IMG/VR virus record: IMGVR_UViG_3300037261_000012
Coordinates: 1 to 64,000 of that record
Length of the DNA: 64,000 bases
Direction: 5' to 3' (one strand)
From: a virus
Numbering within the stretch: position 1 is the stretch's first letter; every line of letters starts with the position of its first letter. Both the position numbers and the translations under genes were made by a program. Shown piece by piece: positions 24,181-32,811 of this stretch. The notes below the pieces were generated by a model. It saw only the letters and a list, made by a program, of their open reading frames with translations. It did not search any database and was not told the origin of the DNA.

Positions 24181-26119
24181 CGTCCAAGACACGGTGACGC
24201 TGATTCAGCGCAACGTCCATGTGATTGCTGCTGGAGACCCTGAATGGGGTGCAGCGTTCGAGAGAGCAATACCAAATTACCTGTCGAAGAAAGAAGTATT
24301 CGAACTTCCATACCTTATACAACTACGACGTTACCCAGTGGATGTAGATACGTTTGTTCATGGCAACATTTATTTGAACAAACCACGGGGAGAAATCTAC
24401 CCGGCAGTTCTGGAAGAACTAAGTAAGATCAATAACCCTGGTGGTGTACGGGTAGTCAACCCTTATTCAGAGGCAGTCTTTACTGGGGGCATTGGATCAA
24501 CCAAGTCCACTACTGCCTTGTACACAGTGGCGTACCAACTGTATGTCCTAAGCTGCTTTAAGAATCCACACCAGGTGTTTGGGTTGGATACAGCTTCTGA
24601 AATTCTGTTTATTTTTCAGGCTATTGGAGACACGGCAGAGAGTGACTACCAGCGTTTCTTGCATATGATTAAGGCCAGCCCGTACTTCAATAACGTATAC
24701 CCATGGGATAAGCGTATTCAGAGTAAGCTAAAATTCCCAGGTAGAGTGGAGGTCAAGCCCATAGAGTCTGATACTGGCACTATTGGTCAGAACGTCCTTG
24801 GAGGTATGCTGGATGAAGTAAACTGGATGGCTGTAACAACCTTTAGTAAGAAATCTCTTGATGGGGGTATCTACGATCAGGCAAGGACTATTTATAACAG
24901 TATAAGTAGACGGAGAAAGAGCCGGTTCTTAAAACAAGGTAAAGCGCCTGGAATACTGTGTCTAGTGTCATCCAAGAGATACCCAGGGGAATTCACGGAT
25001 GTAAAGATTGTGCAGAGCAAGAACGACCCAAGCATCTACGTGTTTGAAAAGAACGTATGGGATATGAAGCCGCCAGGTACGTTCACTAATGGGTACTTCA
25101 GGCTATTCAAAGGAGACCTGCTGAGGAAGGCCAGAGTTGTCAATGAAGGTGAGAGCCTGGACAGGCACGCTGAGATCATAGCCGATGAGTACCTCCAAGA
25201 GGATGAGGTACAGCTTACGATGTTGGTGCCTAACGACTTCCTTGGGGAATTCAAGGAGGATATGATTGGTTCCCTGAGGGACATCGCTGGCGTGAGTGTA
25301 ACCGCCAGATACCCATTCATTACCAATGGTGAGGCTGTTAATGAGATGTTCCAAGGAGGAGAATCCATACTGAATCTGGAAGAAACAGATATGGAGTCAA
25401 CCACTTTGCAGTTCTTTCCCAGCAAATTTAAGAACAAAGAGTGGCCGCGCTGGGTACATATTGACCTTGGGTTGACTTCTGATAGTGCAGGTGTATGTTG
25501 TGGGTATGTACCAAAGTTTGTGTTCACTGAAGACGGATTATTAATGCCGCAGATCAACCTGGACTTCCTACTGCGGGTGAAGCCACCGCCAAACAAGGAG
25601 ATTCAGTTTTACAAGATAAGAAATCTGCTGGTAAAGTTGAAAGAATCAGGGATTCCTATCCAATATGTGACGTTCGACCTATACCAATCTGCCGATTCTA
25701 TACAATTATTGAGGCATTTGGGTTTTAGCACTGGTAAGATAAGCACTACAACAGGTTTGATGCCGTACATGGTGTGTAAGACTGCCATATACCAGAGAAG
25801 GATAAAAGGTACGCCAAGTAAAAGGTGCCATGGAGAGTTGCTCTCACTAGAAATGTACACAACAGTAGGAAAACATGGTGTGATTGATCATCCCCCAGGG
25901 GGAAATAAGGATTTGGCCGATGCTTTAGCCTGTGTAGTATATGGCCTGACCACCAGGAGAGAAACCTGGCTGACACATGGTGTGCCAATTACACAAGCTG
26001 TGGCTGCATTTAAGGAAATAAGTACAACTGAAGGAGTAAAAGATGGAACAGACCCAGACGCTGATGACGGACAATCAATCAAGCCTTTTGAGCACGCCCA
26101 GAAGACCAGTTTTGCGTGA
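24164..26119 (+). CDS. Terminase large subunit
   Basis: The packaging motor and nuclease. ATG at 24164 overlaps the small-subunit gene. ATPase: Walker A-like FTGGIGSTKSTTAL (about residue 107) and a Walker B-like GGMLDEVNW (about 214). Nuclease (RNase H-like): VHIDLGLTSDSAG (about 434), YVTFDLYQSADS (about 502) and NKDLADALACVVYGL (about 582), giving three acidic positions. At 651 aa it is in the range for large terminases. The portal gene is about 36 kb away rather than adjacent. Confidence 0.88.
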   Translation: MLLPSNVQDTVTLIQRNVHVIAAGDPEWGAAFERAIPNYLSKKEVFELPYLIQLRRYPVDVDTFVHGNIYLNKPRGEIYPAVLEELSKINNPGGVRVVNPYSEAVFTGGIGSTKSTTALYTVAYQLYVLSCFKNPHQVFGLDTASEILFIFQAIGDTAESDYQRFLHMIKASPYFNNVYPWDKRIQSKLKFPGRVEVKPIESDTGTIGQNVLGGMLDEVNWMAVTTFSKKSLDGGIYDQARTIYNSISRRRKSRFLKQGKAPGILCLVSSKRYPGEFTDVKIVQSKNDPSIYVFEKNVWDMKPPGTFTNGYFRLFKGDLLRKARVVNEGESLDRHAEIIADEYLQEDEVQLTMLVPNDFLGEFKEDMIGSLRDIAGVSVTARYPFITNGEAVNEMFQGGESILNLEETDMESTTLQFFPSKFKNKEWPRWVHIDLGLTSDSAGVCCGYVPKFVFTEDGLLMPQINLDFLLRVKPPPNKEIQFYKIRNLLVKLKESGIPIQYVTFDLYQSADSIQLLRHLGFSTGKISTTTGLMPYMVCKTAIYQRRIKGTPSKRCHGELLSLEMYTTVGKHGVIDHPPGGNKDLADALACVVYGLTTRRETWLTHGVPITQAVAAFKEISTTEGVKDGTDPDADDGQSIKPFEHAQKTSFA

Positions 26120-27305
26120 TCAGAGGCCCTTGTATAGTGGGCTTGGCTTTCACCCATTCAATGTGGTTGAAGCGGCCAAGGCACGCATACGCTGGCTGGT
26201 GCGCCGTTTCGATGATGTGATCGTGTCGTTCTCTGGTGGAAAAGACAGCTTGGTGTGTCTTGAGTTAGTTGACCAGGTATACAAGGAACTCGGTATACAT
26301 AAAAAGGTGAAGTTCAAATTCATGGATGAGGAGCTTGTGTGCGACAGCATCATTGATTTTCTTCAGAAGCAGTATGAGTGCGGGCGCTTCGAGGGCCAGT
26401 ACTACGCACTACAGATGTACGTGGGATTCTTCGTCATGGGTAGGCATGAGAAGTTCCTGTCCTGGGACACCAAGAGGAAGTGGCATAGGCAACCGCCCCC
26501 CTATGCGATAATGACCATGGGGCATGACACTTCTATTCACAATGAGAACACGATAAGTAAGCTTATGCATCCAGATACTAGTAGAAAAATCTGTGAGATA
26601 GTCGGTGTGCGGGCGCAGGAAAGCATGAAGCGTAAGCAAGCTATAAGTCGTGGGGGTCTTACCATAGGAGGACAACCTAACTACCTGTCATGTGAGGGTA
26701 TGGATCATATATGGAGCGCCAAACCAATATTCGACTGGTCTGAGTTAGATGTTTTCAAATTCTTCAGGGATTACAATATAGAATACTGCAACTGCTATGA
26801 TGCTCAAGCATGGACTAAAGCCCCCTTGCGCGTGGCAAGTGCCCTACACGAAAGAGCAGCCGGGCAGTTCTTCAAGATGAAGGAGATAGAGCCGCTGTTC
26901 TATGAACAACTTCGAAGTCTTTATCCAGAGATTGAAACACACTTCCGCTATTGGAAGGAAGTTGATCCATACACTACTATGTATCGCTACCCCAGGACTT
27001 TCGAAGGCATAAGACAGTACATAAGAGAACAGTTGGATGAATCCCACCGGGATACAGCATTGAAGTTTGTGAACATTGCTGAGGGGCGTCGCACTAAGAG
27101 AATGAAGCTTGATCCTACCTCTGTACTTGGAGACATGCCTGTGCTACAAGTATTTAGAGAAGTAATTGGCGGCAAATTTGTGAAAGGCGCAGCCTTCAGG
27201 TGTAACGTCAGTCAGGCCGATGTGGATTATGAAGAAGGGCGGGGCGGCCCAAACTTACCACTGCAATCAATTGCAGAACCTACGGTGGACTTTGGAGGTG
27301 CATGA
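26043..27305 (+). CDS. PAPS reductase-family protein (IbrA/DndC-like)
   Basis: The start lies within the terminase gene, behind AAGGAGTAAAAG. The adenine-nucleotide alpha-hydrolase P-loop VSFSGGKDSLVCLEL (about residue 65) identifies the PAPS reductase/N-type ATP-PPase fold. KFKFMDEELVCDS and EIVGVRAQESMKRKQA are family-like. True sulfate-assimilation function is unlikely in a phage. In E. coli, IbrA (this family) works with IbrB (ParB-nuclease domain), and three ParB-domain genes follow at 29829-31748. The 16-base element near the end is read LQSIA. Confidence 0.75.
   Translation: MEQTQTLMTDNQSSLLSTPRRPVLRDQRPLYSGLGFHPFNVVEAAKARIRWLVRRFDDVIVSFSGGKDSLVCLELVDQVYKELGIHKKVKFKFMDEELVCDSIIDFLQKQYECGRFEGQYYALQMYVGFFVMGRHEKFLSWDTKRKWHRQPPPYAIMTMGHDTSIHNENTISKLMHPDTSRKICEIVGVRAQESMKRKQAISRGGLTIGGQPNYLSCEGMDHIWSAKPIFDWSELDVFKFFRDYNIEYCNCYDAQAWTKAPLRVASALHERAAGQFFKMKEIEPLFYEQLRSLYPEIETHFRYWKEVDPYTTMYRYPRTFEGIRQYIREQLDESHRDTALKFVNIAEGRRTKRMKLDPTSVLGDMPVLQVFREVIGGKFVKGAAFRCNVSQADVDYEEGRGGPNLPLQSIAEPTVDFGGA
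27261..27276 (+). repeat. 16-base element copy (exact)
   Basis: CTGCAATCAATTGCAG; near the end of the PAPS-reductase-like gene, read LQSIA. Confidence 0.9.
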
Positions 27306-28519
27306 TGGATAAAAATCTTTTAGGTATGTTGGTTGGGAAAAAACCCAGTGTAGTACAAAAAGGTGCCCCATATGGAAATATGAACTGGAAAGGAGGTAAT
27401 GGGGTTACTAGGGACTTCAGCACTGGAGATAAGGGTAAATCTACATTACCGTTGGTTGGTAAATCTTTAGCACTCAGAGGTAGTGAGTATGATTGGAAGA
27501 CTGGATCACAGAGAACGGATGCTGATTGGCATTCCACTAATAAAGAAGAAATACAAAGTAAGAATGATGCTCTTGTATCAGACTTATCCAAGGCAGGGTT
27601 TACTAAGGTAGGTGAGGAAACTAAACTAGGGGGACAATTGTGGAGGTCAGCAGACGGACATACTGAGGTAAGTACTAGGTTTATTACTTCCTTACCTAGT
27701 GCGGCTGGGGGACAAACTACATATGGAGCTATTGCAAGTGTGTATGTTGGTGGGGCTAAACCTCCAAAAGACCCTGAAATGAAAGGTGAAGGTGAGCCAA
27801 GAAAGTACAGTACTGACGAAACTCCAAGAGGAGATGAGAACCAGTATTTCTCAGCATGGATGGACAAGAAAACCAGTGAAAACTCCGACTTAACTCCTGC
27901 TCAGCGTGATGCTTCATTGAATTACACCACGGCTTACTTAGATATAAATCCATTTCTAAGAGGCACTGGAATACCAGAAGGGCATGATGGGCATAAATAC
28001 CCATTATCTGCTGAGGAGCGGGATACTACTATAAAAACACTTGATGGTATGATGCAACCTCTTGGAAAAGATGTAGTGTTGGGTAGAGGTGTTGGGCCTG
28101 AGCCTGCAAGAGATTTGGTGCAAGCATTTAAGGATGGGACATTGATAGGTAGAACCTTTGAGGATAAAGCCTATCTAAGCACTACTTATAACACCTCCCA
28201 AGGTCTTGGGTTCTTTGCTACTAAAGTGCCTTATAAAGATGGAAAGGAGGTTATTGTTACTATGAAAATACATGCTGACCGTGAAGTTAAAGGACTTTTT
28301 ATGCCTGGGTCTAATGATCTTACTGGAGAAGATATGGAAGTAGTTCTTGCCCGTAATACTCCTGTACATATCACGGGTGCTTCTCTGAAAAATGGAGTGT
28401 TAGAGTTGCAAGGACATGCTGGTGATTACATAAGTAAGAAAGCTGAAAACACTTATATAGCTTGGGGTGATCCTATGTATAAGGAGAAAAATCATGATCA
28501 AATCAGTAAAGAAGGTTGA
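27302..28519 (+). CDS. ADP-ribosyltransferase-like protein
   Basis: ATGATG start overlapping the previous stop. The C-terminal 200 residues fit an R-S-E type ADP-ribosyltransferase fold: arginine in VVLGRGVGPEPARDL, an STT in EDKAYLSTTYNTSQG (family STS), and GEDMEVVLARNTPVHITGA, where the catalytic glutamate precedes VVLAR. The residue two before it is D, not E or Q as usual. The N-terminal 200 residues are unassigned and start with VVQKGAPYGN, reminiscent of the QKGGPGSG leaders at 45241 and 46150. T4 Alt-like proteins ADP-ribosylate host RNA polymerase after injection; a similar role is inference. Confidence 0.6.
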   Translation: MMDKNLLGMLVGKKPSVVQKGAPYGNMNWKGGNGVTRDFSTGDKGKSTLPLVGKSLALRGSEYDWKTGSQRTDADWHSTNKEEIQSKNDALVSDLSKAGFTKVGEETKLGGQLWRSADGHTEVSTRFITSLPSAAGGQTTYGAIASVYVGGAKPPKDPEMKGEGEPRKYSTDETPRGDENQYFSAWMDKKTSENSDLTPAQRDASLNYTTAYLDINPFLRGTGIPEGHDGHKYPLSAEERDTTIKTLDGMMQPLGKDVVLGRGVGPEPARDLVQAFKDGTLIGRTFEDKAYLSTTYNTSQGLGFFATKVPYKDGKEVIVTMKIHADREVKGLFMPGSNDLTGEDMEVVLARNTPVHITGASLKNGVLELQGHAGDYISKKAENTYIAWGDPMYKEKNHDQISKEG

Positions 28520-28640
28520 GGAAGCCCAACCTATGGGAGGAATCCAGTCTAAGGTTCCATCTGAGCAGTACCGACAAAATTGGGAACGCATCTTCGGTAA
28601 GAAACAACAGGAGAAGAAAGATGTCAAGCACGTTCAATGA
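28494..28640 (+). CDS. Small conserved phage protein, 48 aa
   Basis: ATG after AAGGAGAAAAATC, overlapping the ADP-ribosyltransferase gene. It contains VPSEQYRQNWERIFGKKQQ, a pattern seen in many tiny phage proteins near structural or packaging genes. Function unknown. Confidence 0.65.
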   Translation: MIKSVKKVEEAQPMGGIQSKVPSEQYRQNWERIFGKKQQEKKDVKHVQ

Positions 28641-29196
28641 TCCTGCCATACTAGCTGATTGGAAGGACAATGGCAGGTGGCCAGCCATCCATGGAAAAAT
28701 AGCATACGCCGCTAGTGAGTTCATGAAATCAAGTAGAATACTGGACTTATGTTGTTCTTTTGGTCTTCTTGGTGAGCGCCTGCACAAGCATCACCCGCTA
28801 CATCCATTCGTAGTCGGTGTAGATTGTGATGTTAAGGCCATGAGAGCAGGTAAAGAAGCAGGTATATGTGTGCCTATGTTTAGTGTGCGGATAACCCGTG
28901 AGACAGTACAAGATTTGTTTCTCATCATTGACACCCACAAGATTACAGGAATAGTGGCCAGGAGAGCATTTCCTGAGTTATTCAGTGATGACCATGAGTT
29001 TGGACGAGAGTTTGCAATCAATTGCAGAGCACATGGCATTACCGAGATTCTTCTGGAGGGAAGGGTAGAGAGTAAGAGGAGCAGTAACAGCTTGTGCGGG
29101 GTAGATTTGGAAGTCCAACTCCTGGCTGGCCTGTACTACCAGACAGCAGGTTATGATAAGTGCGCCTATCTACAACCAGTTAAAGCAAGTAGCTAG
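28621..29196 (+). CDS. SAM-dependent methyltransferase-like protein
   Basis: ATG at 28621 after AGGAGAAGAAAG. ILDLCCSFGLLGERL (about residue 41) resembles methyltransferase motif I and FVVGVDCDVKAMR motif II, the Rossmann SAM-binding core. There is no DPPY/NPPY or PC motif, so the substrate class is unclear and it might be a non-catalytic relative. 191 aa. The 16-base element reads AINC inside it. Confidence 0.55.
   Translation: MSSTFNDPAILADWKDNGRWPAIHGKIAYAASEFMKSSRILDLCCSFGLLGERLHKHHPLHPFVVGVDCDVKAMRAGKEAGICVPMFSVRITRETVQDLFLIIDTHKITGIVARRAFPELFSDDHEFGREFAINCRAHGITEILLEGRVESKRSSNSLCGVDLEVQLLAGLYYQTAGYDKCAYLQPVKASS
29012..29027 (+). repeat. 16-base element copy
   Basis: TTGCAATCAATTGCAG, 15 of 16; inside the methyltransferase-like gene, read AINC. 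Confidence 0.85.
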
Positions 29197-29203
29197 AAAT
29201 AGC

Positions 29204-29231
29204 TTGACAAATCAATAACTTGTGTTATACT
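29204..29231 (+). promoter_or_regulatory. Sigma70-like promoter
   Basis: TTGACA at 29204, 16-base spacer ending TGTGT, TATACT at 29226; drives the HNH-like gene and probably the ParB-like cluster. Confidence 0.8.
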
Positions 29232-29256
29232 TGAGTATAACTGAGGAGTGGAATGC

Positions 29257-29832
29257 ATGGGTATGGGAGCGTATAACGGCTGGTCTGGGTTAATCAGAAC
29301 TGAGCGTGGAAATTTGCAGTACAACATGATCAGGAGTGGCAAGTACCCAATGACCGGAAAGTGTGAGTTGTGTGGACACGACAAAGGGTTGACCGTACAC
29401 GCAGAAGAATATGGGAGTACCTGGGAAGCTTTTGTAGCTAGCAGTCATGAGCTATGTCCGGTGTGCCATGGGCTTATCCACATGAGATGGAAACTACCAA
29501 ACAGGTGGAAGCGTCACAAGCAACGGTTGTTGGCAGGTCAATACCAGGAAGTGATCAGGCTCCCAAGCTTAGGTGCGTTCTTTGGAATATGCCGAAATAT
29601 CCGAGACTTGCCATTCATAGAAGACTGCAAAACAGGGATAGAGTGGGTGGATGGCATCACTATGGAAGGCTGGAAGGACAAGCCTCCTAAGGTAGCGTTG
29701 ATAATAGACAAGGAAGGGGTATTCAGGCCCGACCCAAAGGTATATACTAACGTCAGTTCCCTGCACGGAGTGCGCTGGGATCACGAAACAAAACAAGCAT
29801 ATGACTTTGCATATGGAGAGCCGCCAAAGTGA
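29257..29832 (+). CDS. HNH-type zinc-binding protein
   Basis: ATG at 29257 has GAGGAG eight bases upstream; a GTG at 29248 is the alternative. Cysteine pairs KCELCGHDKGL and ELCPVCHGLIHMRW frame a conserved His (TVHAEEY), the layout of zinc-stabilised HNH nucleases. The C-terminal half is unassigned. It may be a nuclease of this accessory module or a diverged homing enzyme. Confidence 0.55.
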   Translation: MGMGAYNGWSGLIRTERGNLQYNMIRSGKYPMTGKCELCGHDKGLTVHAEEYGSTWEAFVASSHELCPVCHGLIHMRWKLPNRWKRHKQRLLAGQYQEVIRLPSLGAFFGICRNIRDLPFIEDCKTGIEWVDGITMEGWKDKPPKVALIIDKEGVFRPDPKVYTNVSSLHGVRWDHETKQAYDFAYGEPPK

Positions 29833-30500
29833 CTGAAACAACACAGGCCATACCTGGTGTGATGGGAAATATAGTATTTGGCACAGAAGTTTCTACCCAA
29901 GAAACTAACGCTCCAAGAAGTATAACTCAACCATCACTGCAATCAATTGCAGACCCCTCCGGCCATCCTGTAAATAACATCCAATGGCTGGATGTAAATG
30001 ATCTAACAGCTAACGATTACAATCCAAACCATGTGATGGAGCCAGAGATGCAGTTGCTGGCGTTGTCATTACTGAAGCAAAAGTGGATACAACCTATCCT
30101 GGTGTGGCCAGACCCAAAGACCGGAAAGTACGTGATTATTGACGGCTATCACCGTACCATGGTGGTCAGATCAAATAAGCAAGTGTGGGCTATGACTAAT
30201 GGGCGCGTACCTGTAGTAATTATGGAAATGACTGTTCCAGACAGGATGTTACTGACCATACGAATAAACCGTGCTAAGGGCAATCACGCTGCCATCAGGA
30301 TGCACGCTATAGTTCATTCTCTCATCAATGATTGGAATTACAGTCCTGACCTTGTAGCTACCGAAATTGGCGCGGACATTAGTGAGATCAACACGCTTGT
30401 TGCGGAGAACGTGTTTGAGATCAAGAAAGTTGACGAGATGAATTACAGCAAATCCTGGTTCCCCAAATCAGTGGTAGAACATGGAATGGAGTTCGAATGA
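29829..30500 (+). CDS. ParB-nuclease-domain protein (IbrB-like), copy 1
   Basis: GTG start overlapping the HNH-like stop. ParB/Srx-type core: IQWLDVNDLTANDYNPN, then QKWIQPILVWPDP and YVIIDGYHRTMVVRS (the GxHR site), followed by a helical C-terminus. It keeps the nucleotide-binding and nuclease-like fold but no parS-binding HTH is obvious. With the PAPS-reductase-like gene upstream it forms an IbrA/IbrB-like pair. The 16-base element is read LQSIA near the start. Confidence 0.7.
   Translation: MTETTQAIPGVMGNIVFGTEVSTQETNAPRSITQPSLQSIADPSGHPVNNIQWLDVNDLTANDYNPNHVMEPEMQLLALSLLKQKWIQPILVWPDPKTGKYVIIDGYHRTMVVRSNKQVWAMTNGRVPVVIMEMTVPDRMLLTIRINRAKGNHAAIRMHAIVHSLINDWNYSPDLVATEIGADISEINTLVAENVFEIKKVDEMNYSKSWFPKSVVEHGMEFE
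29937..29952 (+). repeat. 16-base element copy (exact)
   Basis: CTGCAATCAATTGCAG; 5' part of the first ParB-like gene, read LQSIA. Confidence 0.9.
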
Positions 30501-31075
30501 GCAAGATCGGAGTACAGCAAGAATCTTCAGATCAGGCATTTGGGCAAGACCCAATGACCTTCCCTGTAAAATACATGAGTCCTACTGCTGTGCTTCCGTA
30601 CTTCAGAAATGCCAAGAAGCATGACCGCCGCCAAATAACCTTGCTGGCAAAAGCCATACGTACAAGTGGATTTGACCAACCAATCGTAGTGGACAAAGAC
30701 CTTGTAATTATCAAAGGACATGCTCGCCGCCTTGCAGCATTAGAACTAAAGATGGATTTAGTACCGGTGGTAGTACGTGATGACCTGTCCCCAGAGGAGT
30801 GCGTGGCCAGCCGCATAGCTGATAATCAAGTAGCTACCATGACTAGTGTGGATAAAGCCATGGAGCAGCAGGAGATTCTGGATTACGTTGGTGCAGGAGG
30901 GCATGATGCGGCGATATTTTTCGATTTCATGGACACAAGTAATTCTTATGGAAAGCAAGCTAAAGTTCTTCCAGGGGCTGCTACACCTGCTCCAGCCCCA
31001 AAACCTAATCCTGTTGCTGGGAACTTAGAAACTTGTCCTAAGTGCGGCCATACATTCATGGAAATACCTAAATAA
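30497..31075 (+). CDS. ParB-nuclease-domain protein, copy 2
   Basis: ATGA overlap. Core PYFRNAKKHDRRQITLLAKA, SGFDQPIVVDKDLVIIKGHA and RRLAALELKMDLVPVVV (GHxRxxA), then SRIADNQVA. A proline/alanine linker leads to a single C-terminal zinc knuckle ETCPKCGHTF. This form is like ParB domains fused to DNA methylases in phages, but here it stands alone. Confidence 0.7.
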   Translation: MSKIGVQQESSDQAFGQDPMTFPVKYMSPTAVLPYFRNAKKHDRRQITLLAKAIRTSGFDQPIVVDKDLVIIKGHARRLAALELKMDLVPVVVRDDLSPEECVASRIADNQVATMTSVDKAMEQQEILDYVGAGGHDAAIFFDFMDTSNSYGKQAKVLPGAATPAPAPKPNPVAGNLETCPKCGHTFMEIPK

Positions 31076-31290
31076 TGGATTCAGTGTACCTTGCTGGTAG
31101 GACGTTGAAGGTGCTCATGCATGATGCGTGGGTGCCAACTTTATGGACTCATCTGTGGAGTGGAGATCGTTTCCGCATGTATGAGGGTGATAAGTTAATA
31201 GCCAGTGGGGTGGCAGAAAGCAATGCAACTGATTGCAAGCCAGCAGGAAATATGAGTTTCATAGCCACACTTGATAAGGTGCCAATTTGA
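31075..31290 (+). CDS. Small hypothetical protein, 71 aa
   Basis: TAATG coupling between two ParB-like genes. MDSVYLAGRTLKVLMHDA, beta-rich. It contains an imperfect relative of the 16-base element (TGCAACTGATTGCA, 31224-31237). Function unknown. Confidence 0.6.
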   Translation: MDSVYLAGRTLKVLMHDAWVPTLWTHLWSGDRFRMYEGDKLIASGVAESNATDCKPAGNMSFIATLDKVPI

Positions 31291-31748
31291 ACATACTGAT
31301 GAAAGACCCGCTGACGTTGATTCCTTTTCCAGCCAACAGCAAGGCACACACGGAAGAACAAATAACGGCGCTTGCTGAGACCATTAAGCACTTCAAGTTC
31401 GACCAGCCGGTAGTGGTGGATCAAAATCTCGTTATTATTAAGGGGCATGGGCGCACGCTTGCGGCGATAAAGCTTGGCATGAAATTCATCCCGGTGATAG
31501 TCAGCAACGTATCTGACGCGGAGGCCCGTCTTAATAGGGTCTTGGATAACCACCTGGTAAGCCAGGAGTACGATCCTCATAGCTTGCGAGAAGACTTGCT
31601 GGATTTGAAATCTACCGGGCACTTGTCCTTGAGCCTGTTTGACGAGAAGATGATACCTGAGGTGTATACAGCGGTAAGTCGGGTGGAAGCCACGTTATTC
31701 AGCTTGGTGACCAAACATAAGTGCTCCCAATGTACCTATAAATGGTGA
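31287..31748 (+). CDS. ParB-nuclease-domain protein, copy 3
   Basis: TTG at 31287 overlaps the previous stop; an in-frame ATG at 31299 is an alternative. Core LIPFPANSKAHTEEQITALA, FDQPVVVDQNLVIIKGHGRT and VLDNHLVSQ. It is clearly related to copy 2. The C-terminus ends in one cysteine pair (KCSQCTYKW). Three ParB-nuclease proteins in 2 kb suggests duplication and specialisation. Confidence 0.7.
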   Translation: MNILMKDPLTLIPFPANSKAHTEEQITALAETIKHFKFDQPVVVDQNLVIIKGHGRTLAAIKLGMKFIPVIVSNVSDAEARLNRVLDNHLVSQEYDPHSLREDLLDLKSTGHLSLSLFDEKMIPEVYTAVSRVEATLFSLVTKHKCSQCTYKW

Positions 31749-31804
31749 TTAAAATTCCTATTTGGGGAACATTTTCAGTTGAAGGCTCGCGCAAGGATAG
31801 GATT

Positions 31805-32605
31805 ATGAGCACATTAATTTCGGTTGACACTGTGATCAGGAAGAACACTGGGTTTGACACCTGCCTGGGCATAAGTGAGTGCAATCAATTGCAGGAACCA
31901 GAGTTGCTGGTGATCGAACCATTCTTCACTAACTTCAAGGCCGCCAACAACGATCAACTAGGGGCTATATTCAAGGTAGCTGCTGAATGTGCGGTTGCCG
32001 GAAAACCTATGCCGCGCACTATTGTTGTAAATATAAGCTACAGTAAGATAAATGCAGTAACTATCAAAGGATACCTGCTGGATGTAGTGGAGCATTTTAA
32101 GGGTATGGGCTACAAGAACTTTACAAGCGTACATATCCCGTTTGAATCCTATGGCTGCCCGATGGTTGGTTCGGTGTTGAGCCTTATTTTTTGTAAAGAT
32201 CGTATTGCATACCTGCCAGTGGCAAGGACTGTACTACCAGGAGCGGCCTTTGAAGGACTGCTTTATCACGCTATGGCAGGAAGAATGAGGGGGAGCGTCT
32301 ATGCCGGAGCCGCCGACGTAAGCGGGTTCCTCAACAGTAACAGGTCATTCCTACCTGATCTAAGTGTCTGGGCAGAGGAGGGTTTGCGCGCCGAATATCG
32401 TAAGGACAACAGTAGTGTAAGTACTGTCTTTAAGGATGAGCATGTACATGAGCTATTTGGAGTAAGCTCGTACATGCACCCACTTGATTTGCACTTGTGT
32501 ACACCGCCGGTTATTCTTGCTACTTTTCTGAACAACTTAAAGCAATTGAATGACCTTACAGACACCATGAAAAAGGATGCTGCGGAAACAAATAGTCAAA
32601 AATAG
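31805..32605 (+). CDS. Hypothetical protein, 266 aa
   Basis: ATG at 31805 follows AAGGATAGGATT; an in-frame ATG at 31742 without a ribosome site would add 21 residues. Alpha/beta protein with RTIVVNISYSKINAVTIKGY and KDRIAYLPVARTV; no motif recognised. It closes the ParB-like operon; a family promoter follows. Confidence 0.6.
   Translation: MSTLISVDTVIRKNTGFDTCLGISECNQLQEPELLVIEPFFTNFKAANNDQLGAIFKVAAECAVAGKPMPRTIVVNISYSKINAVTIKGYLLDVVEHFKGMGYKNFTSVHIPFESYGCPMVGSVLSLIFCKDRIAYLPVARTVLPGAAFEGLLYHAMAGRMRGSVYAGAADVSGFLNSNRSFLPDLSVWAEEGLRAEYRKDNSSVSTVFKDEHVHELFGVSSYMHPLDLHLCTPPVILATFLNNLKQLNDLTDTMKKDAAETNSQK
31879..31894 (+). repeat. 16-base element copy
   Basis: GTGCAATCAATTGCAG, 15 of 16; inside the 31805 gene, read CNQLQ. 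Confidence 0.85.
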
Positions 32606-32617
32606 TTCAGAAAGTGC

Positions 32618-32646
32618 TTGACAGACTGGCCTGATTGTGGGAAACT
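32618..32646 (+). promoter_or_regulatory. Family promoter (TTGACAGA / TGTGGGAAACT)
   Basis: ATAGTTCAGAAAGTGC, TTGACA at 32618, 17-base spacer ending TTGTGG, GAAACT at 32641. Confidence 0.75.
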
Positions 32647-32676
32647 TCAATCATACCGAACGCAATGGAGTGCGAG

Positions 32677-32811
32677 ATGAAAGCAGAATACGAAGATTAC
32701 CTGCTGGAGATTCAAGGCCAAGAGCCTATGAGTTTTCAAGAGTATTGCCGCTGGGTGGTGATGTCAGTGGAATTCGAAATCCGATCCAAACTTGCAAGGA
32801 GTGCAAAATGA
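32677..32811 (+). CDS. Small hypothetical protein, 44 aa
   Basis: ATG after AATGGAGTGCGAG, first gene of the promoter at 32618. MKAEYEDYLLEIQGQEP, acidic and helical. Stop overlaps the next start (ATGA). Confidence 0.6.
   Translation: MKAEYEDYLLEIQGQEPMSFQEYCRWVVMSVEFEIRSKLARSAK

Noticed and set aside
31224-31237. TGCAACTGATTGCA as a further copy of the 16-base element
   Set aside because: The centre differs from CAATCAATTG; together with a similar word at 34513 it may be chance, so neither was counted.
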